Assembly: GCA_963624605.1 (NCBI GenBank)
Contig: CAVFQD010000052.1
Coordinates: 1 to 12,121, forward strand
From: Fimenecus sp963624605
GTDB taxonomy: Bacteria; Bacillota; Clostridia; Oscillospirales; Acutalibacteraceae
DNA: 12,121 bases
Reading direction: 5' to 3'
Below, in pieces: positions 6,623 through 12,121 of this stretch. Every line of letters starts with the position of its first letter. Position 1 is the first letter of the stretch. The translations under genes were made by a program, and so were the position numbers. The notes beneath the pieces are model-generated. The model saw only the letters and a list, made by a program, of their open reading frames with translations. It was not told the DNA's origin and searched no databases.

Positions 6623-6640
6623 AGTTAGCGAATACTAACT
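6623..6640 (+). promoter_or_regulatory. Putative metal-regulator operator 2 (AGTTAG-N6-CTAACT)
   Basis: A perfect 6-bp inverted repeat, AGTTAG (6623-6628) and CTAACT (6635-6640), with a 6-base centre, lies 26 bases before feoB. It shares GTTAGC, a central A and ACTAAC with the dyad at 6072-6089. No good promoter is visible beside it. It may be a second operator acting as a roadblock or loop partner, or it may control a weak internal promoter. Confidence 0.6.
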
Positions 6641-6666
6641 TAAACATTCGGAAAAGAGGAGAAAAA

Positions 6667-9186
6667 ATGGACTTGAGAATTGCTCTTGCAGGTAACCCCA
6701 ACAGCGGTAAAACGACATTGTTCAACGCGCTGACGGGTTCAAACCAGTTTGTCGGTAACTGGCCAGGCGTTACTGTAGAGAAAAAAGAAGGCAAGCTTAA
6801 AAAACATGACGGCGTAATAATTACCGACTTGCCCGGTATCTATTCGCTTTCGCCGTACACGCTTGAAGAGGTAGTTGCAAGAAACTATCTTATCGGCGAA
6901 CGCCCCGACGCGATACTCAATATCGTTGACGGCACAAACCTTGAAAGAAACCTTTATCTTACAACTCAGCTCACAGAGCTCGGTATTCCGGTTGTAGTTG
7001 CAATCAATATGATGGATGTCGTTAAAAAGAACGGCGACAAAATCAATGTTGAGCAGCTTTCAAAGGAGCTTGGCTGTAAGGTAGTAGAAATTTCGGCTCT
7101 TAAAGGCAAGGGCACGATGGAAGCGGCAGAGGCTGCAATCGACGCCGCAAAGAACACAAAGACAGTTCCCCAGCACACATTCTCGGGCGCTGTTGAGCAC
7201 GCTCTCGCTCATATTGAGGAAGCTTGTCTCCACTCGCTTCCCGAGGAGCAGCAGCGTTGGTATGCAATCAAAATCTTTGAGAGAGACGAAAAGGTTCTTG
7301 AGCGCATAAATGTTGAAAAATCCGTACTTGACCACATTGAGGCAGACATCAAAGCCGCTGAGGACGAACTTGACGACGACGCGGAGTCAATTATCACAAA
7401 CGAGAGATATGTATACATAGCTTCAATCATCAAGTCCTGCTATAAGAAGCACGGCGCAGGTCAGCTTTCGACATCGGATAAAATCGATAAGATTGTTACC
7501 AACCGTTGGCTCGGACTTCCGATATTTGCGGTTATAATGTTCCTCGTTTACTACATTTCAATGGTTACCGTCGGTGCGTCGGCAACTGACTGGGCAAACG
7601 ACGGACTTTTCGGAGACGGCTATCATCTCTTCGGTATAGGCACAAGCGCTTACAACGAGGTTAACGACGAGCACACAGCCGCTATGGAAGCTCTCGAAGC
7701 TTACGGCGTTGAGTTTGACACAGAGACAGATGACTTCAATGCCGATGATGTTATCGCTCAGGCAGAGGCTGTTGTTGAAGCGGGTGACGCTGAAAAGTCG
7801 GCTACCGTTATGGTAGAGGACGAGGAAACTCTCGAAGATGTCGAGTATACGGCTTATTACGAAGCTATCCCCGAAAACCTCGATGAGGACGCCGAGGAAA
7901 CAACGGTCGGTATGACATTCCTTGACGCGGTTGATTACATTAAGACAAACGAAGCGGCATTTGACGAGGTTGACCCTGCCGATTACGGTGTATGGATTCC
8001 CGGTATTCCGACGCTTATCGGTAACGGACTTGATAAGGTCGGCGCAGCTGATTGGCTTTCGGGTCTTATCCTTGACGGTATCGTAGCCGGCGTAGGCGCA
8101 GTTCTCGGCTTCGTTCCGCAGATGCTTGTATTGTTCTTCTTGCTTGCATTCCTTGAGTCTTGCGGTTATATGGCAAGAATCGCATTCGTGCTTGACCGTA
8201 TCTTCAGAAAGTTCGGTCTTTCCGGTAAATCGTTCATTCCGATGCTTGTCGGCACGGGCTGCGGCGTTCCCGGAATTATGGCTTCCCGTACGATTGAGAA
8301 CGAAAGAGACCGCCGTATGACAATTATGACGACAACCTTTATTCCCTGCGGCGCAAAGGTTCCGTTTATCGCAATGATTGCGGGCGCACTCTTCCACGGT
8401 TCGGCGGCTGTTTCGACAGGCGCATACTTCATCGGTATGGCTGCAATCATCATCTCGGGTATTATACTTAAAAAGACAAAGATGTTCTCGGGCGATCCGG
8501 CTCCGTTCGTTATGGAGCTTCCCGCATATCATCTTCCCACACTTTCAAACCTTCTCCGTTCAATGTGGGAGCGCGGCTGGTCCTTCATCAAGAAGGCGGG
8601 TACAATAATCCTTCTTTCGACTATCCTCGTTTGGTTCACAACATACTTCGGTGTTGTTGACGGTTCGTTCCGTATGCTTGAAGAAAGCGAAATCGACTAC
8701 TCAATCCTTGCTAAGATCGGCAGCTGCATTGCTTGGATCTTCGCACCTCTCGGCTGGGGCAACTGGCAGGCTGCCGTTGCGTCAATCACGGGACTTGTTG
8801 CAAAGGAAAACATTGTCGGAACAATGGGTATCCTTTACGGCGGCGGAGATTTGACGGTATGGCAGGCACTCGGTGAGCACTTCACCGGAATCACCGGTAT
8901 GTCGTTCCTTGTATTCAACCTTCTCTGCGCTCCGTGCTTCGCGGCTATCGGTGCTATCAAGCGTGAGATGAACAGCGCAAAGTGGACTTGGTTCGCAATC
9001 GGTTATCAGTGCGGATTTGCTTACATTATTGCTCTTATGATAAATCAGTTCGGTTCGCTCTTCACGGGCAACGCAAATGTATTCGGCGTTATTGTTGCGG
9101 CTGTAATACTTGTTGCTATGATTTATCTCCTTGTTCGCCCCTACAAAGAGGCAACAACGCTTTCCAACAAAGCTGTTAAAAAATAA
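6667..9186 (+). CDS. feoB: Ferrous iron transporter FeoB with acidic insert
   Basis: The inner-membrane Fe(II) permease with an N-terminal GTPase. G motifs are all present: G1 GNPNSGKT (9-16), G2 around GVTVE (34-38), G3 DLPG (54-57), G4 NMMD (114-117, the FeoB form of NKxD) and G5 SALKGKG (143-149). A helical GDI-like linker runs to about 275. The first membrane helix (about 282-303) follows TNRWLGLPIF. The gate motifs GTGCGVPG (529-536), PCGAK (560-564) and CAPCF (754-758) belong to the transport domain, with conserved cysteines C531, C533-type positions, C561, C754 and C757. Odd is a stretch of about 115 very acidic residues (about 325-440), between helix 1 and the next core helix. It makes the protein longer (839 residues) than common Clostridia FeoB. 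The start is fixed by AGAGGAG 5 bases upstream. Confidence 0.96.
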   Translation: MDLRIALAGNPNSGKTTLFNALTGSNQFVGNWPGVTVEKKEGKLKKHDGVIITDLPGIYSLSPYTLEEVVARNYLIGERPDAILNIVDGTNLERNLYLTTQLTELGIPVVVAINMMDVVKKNGDKINVEQLSKELGCKVVEISALKGKGTMEAAEAAIDAAKNTKTVPQHTFSGAVEHALAHIEEACLHSLPEEQQRWYAIKIFERDEKVLERINVEKSVLDHIEADIKAAEDELDDDAESIITNERYVYIASIIKSCYKKHGAGQLSTSDKIDKIVTNRWLGLPIFAVIMFLVYYISMVTVGASATDWANDGLFGDGYHLFGIGTSAYNEVNDEHTAAMEALEAYGVEFDTETDDFNADDVIAQAEAVVEAGDAEKSATVMVEDEETLEDVEYTAYYEAIPENLDEDAEETTVGMTFLDAVDYIKTNEAAFDEVDPADYGVWIPGIPTLIGNGLDKVGAADWLSGLILDGIVAGVGAVLGFVPQMLVLFFLLAFLESCGYMARIAFVLDRIFRKFGLSGKSFIPMLVGTGCGVPGIMASRTIENERDRRMTIMTTTFIPCGAKVPFIAMIAGALFHGSAAVSTGAYFIGMAAIIISGIILKKTKMFSGDPAPFVMELPAYHLPTLSNLLRSMWERGWSFIKKAGTIILLSTILVWFTTYFGVVDGSFRMLEESEIDYSILAKIGSCIAWIFAPLGWGNWQAAVASITGLVAKENIVGTMGILYGGGDLTVWQALGEHFTGITGMSFLVFNLLCAPCFAAIGAIKREMNSAKWTWFAIGYQCGFAYIIALMINQFGSLFTGNANVFGVIVAAVILVAMIYLLVRPYKEATTLSNKAVKK

Positions 9187-9221
9187 TTAACCGGATAAAA
9201 ATCTGCGAAAGGATGATATGA

Positions 9222-9404
9222 ATGCTTACTTGGTTGACGAATAATTTAGCGACGATTTTGATTACGCTTGTTCTCATTGCGATAGTTGCTGCCATTATTA
9301 TCGGCATGAGAAAAGACAAAAAAGCAGGAAAGTCATCCTGCGGAGGTAATTGCGCGCATTGCGCTATGGCAGGCAAATGCCATCAGCCGAATAACGGCAA
9401 ATAA
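9222..9404 (+). CDS. FeoB-associated Cys-rich membrane peptide
   Basis: A 60-residue protein with a single N-terminal membrane helix (about residues 8-28), a basic stop-transfer segment (RKDKKAGK, 30-37) and a cysteine cluster CGGNCAHCAMAGKC (40-53). This is the pattern of the small FeoB-associated Cys-rich proteins (PF12669 as I recall) found directly after feoB in Firmicutes. It lies 35 bases downstream of feoB with no terminator between, so it is the last gene of the feo operon. The four cysteines could receive or hand over Fe(II) on the cytoplasmic side; this is inferred from position and composition. ATG 9222 is preceded at 8 bases by GAAAGGA; an earlier ATG at 9218 is out of frame. Confidence 0.88.
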   Translation: MLTWLTNNLATILITLVLIAIVAAIIIGMRKDKKAGKSSCGGNCAHCAMAGKCHQPNNGK

Positions 9405-9411
9405 AAATGCG

Positions 9412-9438
9412 GGGGCGGTCGGAAAGACCGCCCCTTTC
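9412..9438 (+). terminator. Intrinsic terminator of the feo operon
   Basis: GGGGCGGTC (9412-9420) and GACCGCCCC (9426-9434) form a perfect 9-bp GC-rich stem with loop GGAAA, followed by TTTC. The T-tract is short, so some read-through into the next gene is plausible. No separate promoter is visible for that gene. Confidence 0.8.
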
Positions 9439-9464
9439 ATATCAATCAAAAGGAGAGATTTTCA

Positions 9465-9713
9465 ATGGTAAAAACGGTTCTTCGGATTAACGGTATGGCG
9501 TGCTCAATGTGCGAAAGCCATATCAATGATGTTATCAGAAGAGAATTTGACATTAAAAAGGTTAAGTCCTCGCACAAGAGCGGCACGGCGGAAATCATTT
9601 CCGAAAACTCCCTTGACAAGGATAAGCTTGAAAACGCAATAAAGGAAACCGGCTACGATGTTGTAGCTTATTCAAGCGAGCCATACGAGAAAAAATCCTT
9701 ATTTCATCGTTGA
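9465..9713 (+). CDS. Heavy-metal-associated (HMA) domain protein, CopZ-like
   Basis: An 82-residue cytoplasmic protein made of one HMA ferredoxin-like domain. The metal-binding loop is GMACSMCESH (10-19), with ligands C13 and C16 in the MxCxxC pattern. The rest follows the beta-alpha-beta-beta-alpha-beta order, ending in the usual AIKETGYDV (63-71). Family members carry Cu(I) or other soft metals to P-type ATPases or regulators. No such partner is present here, and its position after feo suggests a link to metal homeostasis rather than proven copper handling. About ten residues extend beyond the domain, ending in a basic tail. AGGAG at 9451-9455 is 9 bases before the ATG. It probably depends on read-through of the terminator at 9412-9438. 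Confidence 0.87.
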   Translation: MVKTVLRINGMACSMCESHINDVIRREFDIKKVKSSHKSGTAEIISENSLDKDKLENAIKETGYDVVAYSSEPYEKKSLFHR

Positions 9714-9768
9714 GAGCATTGATAAAATTTAATAATTGTATTAAAATGTTCTCAGAGGTGAGCTGAGA
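9711..9768 (+). promoter_or_regulatory. Overlapping inverted repeats in the trmO leader
   Basis: TGAGAGCATT (9711-9720, including the stop codon of the HMA gene) pairs with AATGTTCTCA (9745-9754) with one G-U pair. Inside it TTTAATA (9728-9734) pairs with TATTAAA (9739-9745). A competing perfect repeat, TCTCAG (9750-9755) and CTGAGA (9763-9768), places the ribosome binding site AGGTGAG in its 7-base loop and the first base of the start codon in its stem. The two folds share 9750-9754 and exclude each other. Confidence 0.5.
9719..9747 (+). promoter_or_regulatory. Possible promoter of trmO
   Basis: -35 TTGATA (9719-9724), a 17-base spacer and -10 TAAAAT (9742-9747). Transcription from it would begin about 9754, only some 14 bases before ATG 9768. 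It overlaps the AT-rich dyad at 9728-9745, which might then act as an operator. Confidence 0.5.
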
Positions 9769-10445
9769 TGGAAATTAAACCGATTGCAAGAATTCACACC
9801 GATTTTTCGGAAAAATTCGGTGTGCCGAGACAGTCGGGGCTTGTTCCCTCGCTCATGGGACAGATTGTTTTTGAGCCTGAATACAGATGTGTTCAGGCTC
9901 TTAAAGAGCTTGACGGCTTTTCGCATATCTGGCTTATCTGGGAATTTTCACAGAGCCCCGAGTCAAAATTCAGTCCTACGGTCAGACCGCCGAGACTCGG
10001 CGGAAACAGACGGGTGGGCGTTTTTGCTTCCCGTTCTCCGTTTCGTCCGAACCGACTCGGGCTTTCGTGCGTTAAAATCGAAAAAATCGAAACCGAGGGT
10101 AAATACGCTCCCGTGATAACCGTGTCGGGCGTGGATATGACCGACGGCACGCCGATATATGACATTAAGCCGTATATTCCGCTTGCAGACTGCAAACCCG
10201 ATGCGAGCGACGGTTATACGACTGATACGAAAAACTATAAAATAGCCGTTAACTGTGACGAAAAGCTGCTTTCACGAATTCCCGCTGAAAAAAGGGCGGC
10301 TCTTCTTGAGCTCTTGGCTAATGACCCGAGACCCGCTTATAAAAACGAGGACGGAAAAGAATACGGCGTAACCTTTGCGGGGTTTAATGTCAGATTCAGA
10401 TATGAAAACAACAGCTTATCGGTAACGGAAATAGAAGAGGTATAG
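9768..10445 (+). CDS. trmO: tRNA t6A37 methyltransferase TrmO (TsaA family)
   Basis: The enzyme N6-methylates threonylcarbamoyladenosine at position 37 of certain tRNAs, using S-adenosylmethionine. The protein has the TrmO/TsaA beta-barrel signature: IKPIARIHTDFSEKFGVPRQ near the N-terminus (3-22), PRLGGN..VGVFASRSPFRPNRLGLS (75-100) and GVDMTDGTPIYDIKPYIP (121-138). These are the most conserved blocks and include the SAM-contacting region. At 225 residues it is a typical full-length member with a C-terminal extension. AGAGGTG is 7 bases before the ATG. The next gene begins 3 bases after the stop codon, so the two are co-transcribed. Confidence 0.93.
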   Translation: MEIKPIARIHTDFSEKFGVPRQSGLVPSLMGQIVFEPEYRCVQALKELDGFSHIWLIWEFSQSPESKFSPTVRPPRLGGNRRVGVFASRSPFRPNRLGLSCVKIEKIETEGKYAPVITVSGVDMTDGTPIYDIKPYIPLADCKPDASDGYTTDTKNYKIAVNCDEKLLSRIPAEKRAALLELLANDPRPAYKNEDGKEYGVTFAGFNVRFRYENNSLSVTEIEEV

Positions 10446-10448
10446 GCA

Positions 10449-10988
10449 ATGGCAAATCCAATAGGACATTTCAAGACGATTACGAAGCATCGTCACTGTG
10501 TTATCAAGCACTGCTTCAAGGCGGGAATAGGTATGCAGGGGCTTCGGCACGACCTGTCGAAATATTCTCCGACGGAGTTTATAAACGGCGCGAAGTATTA
10601 TGACGGCACGCGCAGTCCGAACGAGCTTGAACGACTTGACAGGGGCTACTCAAAGGCATGGCTTCACCATAAGGGCAGAAACAAGCACCATTTTGAGTAT
10701 TGGAACGACTATAACCCGAAGCTTCGCAGATACGCGCCCGTCAAAATGCCCGTAAATTATGTTATCGAGATGTTCTGCGACAGTGTAGCCGCAAGCAAGA
10801 TTTATCAGGGCGACAAATATACCGACGCATATCCGATTGAATATTTTCAGAGGGGCAGGGACGCAAGGGTGATTCACGACGAGACCTCGGATTTGCTCGA
10901 AATGCTCCTTACAATGCTCAGGGATAAAGGCGAGGATGAGACATTTCGGTATATCCGAGAGGAATTGATAAATAAAAAAGATTATTAA
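10449..10988 (+). CDS. DUF5662 family protein
   Basis: A 179-residue soluble protein with features I associate with DUF5662. An early His-rich helix (KHRHCVIKHC, 13-22) is followed by GLRHDLSKYSPTEF (31-44) and HHKGRNKHHFEYW (73-85). The HD pair (H34, D35) and the clustered histidines H73, H74, H80 and H81 look like metal ligands of an HD-type fold, but activity is not established and the idea of a metal-dependent hydrolase is inference. It begins 3 bases after the trmO stop codon, with AAGAGG in the trmO coding end 8 bases before its ATG. Translation is therefore coupled to trmO. No terminator is visible after it; the rubrerythrin promoter begins 14 bases later. Confidence 0.75.
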   Translation: MANPIGHFKTITKHRHCVIKHCFKAGIGMQGLRHDLSKYSPTEFINGAKYYDGTRSPNELERLDRGYSKAWLHHKGRNKHHFEYWNDYNPKLRRYAPVKMPVNYVIEMFCDSVAASKIYQGDKYTDAYPIEYFQRGRDARVIHDETSDLLEMLLTMLRDKGEDETFRYIREELINKKDY

Positions 10989-11002
10989 GTCCATATTTGA
11001 TA

Positions 11003-11031
11003 TTGAAATTTTTTTGCGGTTATGCTATTAT
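11003..11031 (+). promoter_or_regulatory. Extended -10 promoter of rubrerythrin
   Basis: -35 TTGAAA (11003-11008), a 17-base spacer and -10 TATTAT (11026-11031) preceded by TGC (11023-11025), the extended -10 element. The start near 11038 leaves a leader of about 19 nt containing AAAGGAGG. I see no PerR- or Fur-like box of convincing quality around it. Confidence 0.75.
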
Positions 11032-11056
11032 ATTTGACACAAAGGAGGTAGCTATT

Positions 11057-11596
11057 ATGGCAAATAAATACGAAGGAACACAAACCGAAAAGAACTTGCA
11101 GGCGGCTTTCGCTGGCGAGTCACAGGCAAGAAACAAATATACATACTTTGCTTCTGCGGCAAAAAAAGAGGGCTATGAGCAGATAGCGGCTCTTTTCCTT
11201 AAAACCGCAGACAACGAAAAGGAACACGCTAAAATGTGGTTCAAGGAGCTCAACGGTATCGGCGACACAAGCGACAACCTTGAAGCTGCCGCTGAGGGCG
11301 AGAACTACGAGTGGACCGATATGTACGAGGATTTCGCAAAGACGGCTGAGGAAGAGGGCTTTACCGCTCTTGCAAAGAAGTTCAGAGCTGTCGCTGCTAT
11401 CGAAAAGGCTCACGAGGAAAGATACCGTGCGCTTCTCAAGAATGTTGAGACCGCTCAGGTGTTTGAAAAGAGCGAGGTTAAGGTTTGGGAATGCCGTAAC
11501 TGCGGTCATATCGTAATCGGCACAAAGGCTCCCGCGGCTTGCCCCGTATGCGCTCATCCGCAGAGCTTCTTTGAAGTAAGAGAAGAAAATTATTGA
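11057..11596 (+). CDS. rbr: Rubrerythrin
   Basis: A non-haem diiron peroxidase that reduces hydrogen peroxide in the cytoplasm of anaerobes with electrons from rubredoxin or NADH-linked reductases. The N-terminal ferritin-like four-helix domain (about 1-135) shows GESQARNKY (20-28, with E21), NEKEHAKMW (53-61, with E54 and H57), TAEEEGF (96-102) and IEKAHEERY (115-123, with E116 and H119), which carry the diiron ligands. The C-terminal rubredoxin-like domain has C146, C149, C162 and C165 in two CxxC pairs. At 179 residues it is a normal short rubrerythrin. ATG 11057 is chosen because AAAGGAGG lies 8 bases upstream; a longer in-frame reading from 10997 starts upstream of the promoter. It is monocistronic. 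Confidence 0.96.
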   Translation: MANKYEGTQTEKNLQAAFAGESQARNKYTYFASAAKKEGYEQIAALFLKTADNEKEHAKMWFKELNGIGDTSDNLEAAAEGENYEWTDMYEDFAKTAEEEGFTALAKKFRAVAAIEKAHEERYRALLKNVETAQVFEKSEVKVWECRNCGHIVIGTKAPAACPVCAHPQSFFEVREENY

Positions 11597-11631
11597 TTGT
11601 AAATTTTTTACGGCGGCTGTTGGCTGAGAGT

Positions 11632-11774
11632 TCATAAGGAAGTATTGGTTTCTCGCATAAAAATTTATTATGCCTTTGTCGGAAAGCCTCGCAAGGCGAC
11701 AGCCTTGCTTCGTTTCCCAACTTCTGCATAAAAGAATTTTTATAGCTACGAAACTGCAACGCACTTCAAAATGA
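11632..11774 (+). ncRNA. Rod-like structured element, possible non-coding RNA or long 3'-UTR hairpin
   Basis: An imperfect palindrome folds into one long rod. Paired segments, from outside in, are: 11632-11635 with 11771-11774; 11639-11643 with 11763-11767; 11645-11647 with 11757-11759; GTTTC 11648-11652 with 11750-11754; 11655-11656 with 11745-11746; ATAAAAATT 11657-11665 with 11735-11743; TTATGC 11668-11673 with 11726-11731; GGAAA 11681-11685 with 11713-11717; and GCAAGGC 11691-11697 with GCCTTGC 11702-11708, closed by GACA. Small, mostly balanced internal loops separate them, and TTTTT (11779-11783) follows. No promoter is clear. It could be a 6S-like RNA, a rubrerythrin 3'-UTR structure, or a palindromic (MITE-like) DNA element. 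Strand is uncertain. Confidence 0.45.
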
Positions 11775-11788
11775 TATATTTTTGATAC

Positions 11789-11837
11789 AAGAAAAGGCAA
11801 ACCCCGCAGATAATGCTGACGCATATCTGTGGGGTTT
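11789..11837 (-). terminator. Long hairpin, probable minus-strand terminator
   Basis: 11799-11816 pairs with 11821-11837 over 17 bp, with one bulged A and one G-U, closed by TGAC. Read on the minus strand the stem ends in GGGGTTT followed by GCCTTTTCTTG, a terminator-like tail. On the plus strand no T-run follows. No minus-strand gene is evident to its right. Confidence 0.55.
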
Positions 11838-12059
11838 AACGCATTATTGTACAAAAAGATGTTATTTGAAGCAAAACTGCCTTATTAACACTCAGCCTTA
11901 CGGTCGCCGTATTTTTTGCCTTAATCGGGCTGTAAAGGGCAATAATGAAGTCGTGATAAAAATATTGAAATCCGTGAACGGCGGATATTTTGCGCTTATG
12001 CCGTAAAGGCACCGTAAAATCTCTTTCACAAAGGGCGAAAACGCTCATAAAATGTAATG
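11838..12059. other. Gene-free stretch with several small hairpins
   Basis: No convincing gene on either strand. Small structures seen: TACGG-TCG-CCGTA followed by six Ts (11899-11917), which could be a weak plus-strand terminator; ATCCG/CGGAT (11970-11974, 11982-11986); and TGCC/GGCA (11999-12002, 12008-12011). A weak minus-strand promoter-like pair, TTGCTT and TACAAT 17 bases apart (11874 to 11846), points at the hairpin at 11799-11837. Confidence 0.4.
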
Positions 12060-12066
12060 AAGGAGG

Positions 12067-12088
12067 TTAGCGTGAAAAATCACGCTAA
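12067..12088. repeat. Perfect inverted repeat at the right edge
   Basis: TTAGCGTGA (12067-12075) and TCACGCTAA (12080-12088) form a perfect 9-bp stem with an AAAA loop. It extends to 11 bp with a G-U and a G-C pair (12065-12090). It follows AAGGAGG at 12060-12066 and covers the GTG start of a micro-ORF. It might also be a terminator for a minus-strand gene beyond the window, though no T-run follows. Confidence 0.55.
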
Positions 12089-12098
12089 TCATAATTAA
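12072..12098 (+). CDS. Possible eight-codon leader peptide
   Basis: A perfect Shine-Dalgarno AAGGAGG (12060-12066) lies 5 bases before GTG 12072, which opens an eight-codon frame (MKNHANHN) ending at TAA 12096-12098. An ATG begins at 12100, one base after the stop, and stays open to the window edge (seven codons). This could be a leader peptide coupled to a downstream gene. It could also be chance, since the frame is very short and lies inside the hairpin at 12067-12088. The two His and three Asn codons do not by themselves identify an attenuator. Confidence 0.3.
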   Translation: MKNHANHN

Positions 12099-12121
12099 AA
12101 TGCCCTCAAAATTTGCCTTTG

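Noticed and set aside
7558..8532. Open frame of 324 codons on the minus strand inside feoB
   Set aside because: It is antisense to the clearly conserved FeoB transport domain, has no recognisable domain and no ribosome binding site. Its composition (Cys, His, Arg rich) is that of a codon-usage shadow.
11034..11039. Second TTGACA just before the rubrerythrin ribosome binding site
   Set aside because: No -10 box lies at a suitable distance; the sequence 17 bases on is the start of the coding region.
10997..11056. Longer start for rubrerythrin
   Set aside because: The extension covers the promoter and the ribosome binding site; ATG 11057 gives the standard rubrerythrin N-terminus.
11120..11854. 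Open frame of 244 codons on the minus strand over rubrerythrin and the structured tail
   Set aside because: It overlaps a certain gene and both strong hairpins, with no recognisable domain; judged a shadow.
11782..12006. Plus-strand frame of 74 codons in the right-hand tail
   Set aside because: It starts at a non-ATG codon without a ribosome binding site, runs through the 17-bp hairpin and resembles no family.
11836..12048. Minus-strand frame of 70 codons in the right-hand tail
   Set aside because: No ribosome binding site before its ATG, no family resemblance, and it ends inside the hairpin at 11799-11837.
1..12121. CRISPR array, tRNA or rRNA genes, insertion sequences
   Set aside because: I saw no regularly spaced direct repeats, no cloverleaf or CCA-type ends, and no transposase-like protein or terminal inverted repeats.

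Overview
The window looks like chromosomal DNA of a gut-type anaerobic Clostridia member, probably Oscillospirales/Ruminococcaceae. This placement is inferred from AAGGAGG-type ribosome binding sites, moderate G+C with AT-rich intergenic regions, sigma-A type promoters, rubrerythrin and a Feo iron-uptake locus. All recognisable genes lie on the plus strand, in short operons. No phage, IS, CRISPR, tRNA or rRNA is visible.

Layout. 51-608 encodes an unrecognised four-helix membrane protein. 726-2099 encodes a COG2509-type FAD-dependent dehydrogenase. Its promoter has a perfect -35, a dyad between -35 and -10, and a hairpin in the leader. After an intrinsic terminator (2135-2157) and a new strong promoter (2183-2211) comes a three-gene polysaccharide-export operon, 2267-5866: a Wzm/TagG-like permease with two extra N-terminal helices, a Wzt/TagH-like ATPase, and a glycosyltransferase with two GT-A domains. 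A hairpin-rich gap (5867-6129) ends this operon and starts the iron operon.

The iron operon (6130-9404) encodes two FeoA-like SH3 proteins, FeoB with a long acidic extracytoplasmic insert, and a FeoB-associated Cys-rich membrane peptide. Two matching dyads, GTTAG-N6-CTAAC, lie at its promoter and just before feoB. They look like operators for one iron- or metal-responsive regulator, probably of the DtxR type. A terminator hairpin then separates a small CXXC heavy-metal-associated domain protein (9465-9713), which may be expressed by read-through.

9768-10988 holds trmO (tRNA t6A37 methylation) and a DUF5662-type gene, behind a promoter and overlapping inverted repeats that could form alternative structures around the trmO ribosome binding site. 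Rubrerythrin (11057-11596) has its own extended -10 promoter.

The last 525 bases contain no convincing protein gene but are rich in structure. There is a roughly 143-nt rod-like imperfect palindrome (11632-11774), a 17-bp hairpin that reads as a minus-strand terminator (11799-11837), and a perfect Shine-Dalgarno leading an eight-codon micro-ORF folded into a hairpin at the right edge (12060-12098). This tail is the least explained and most interesting part of the window.
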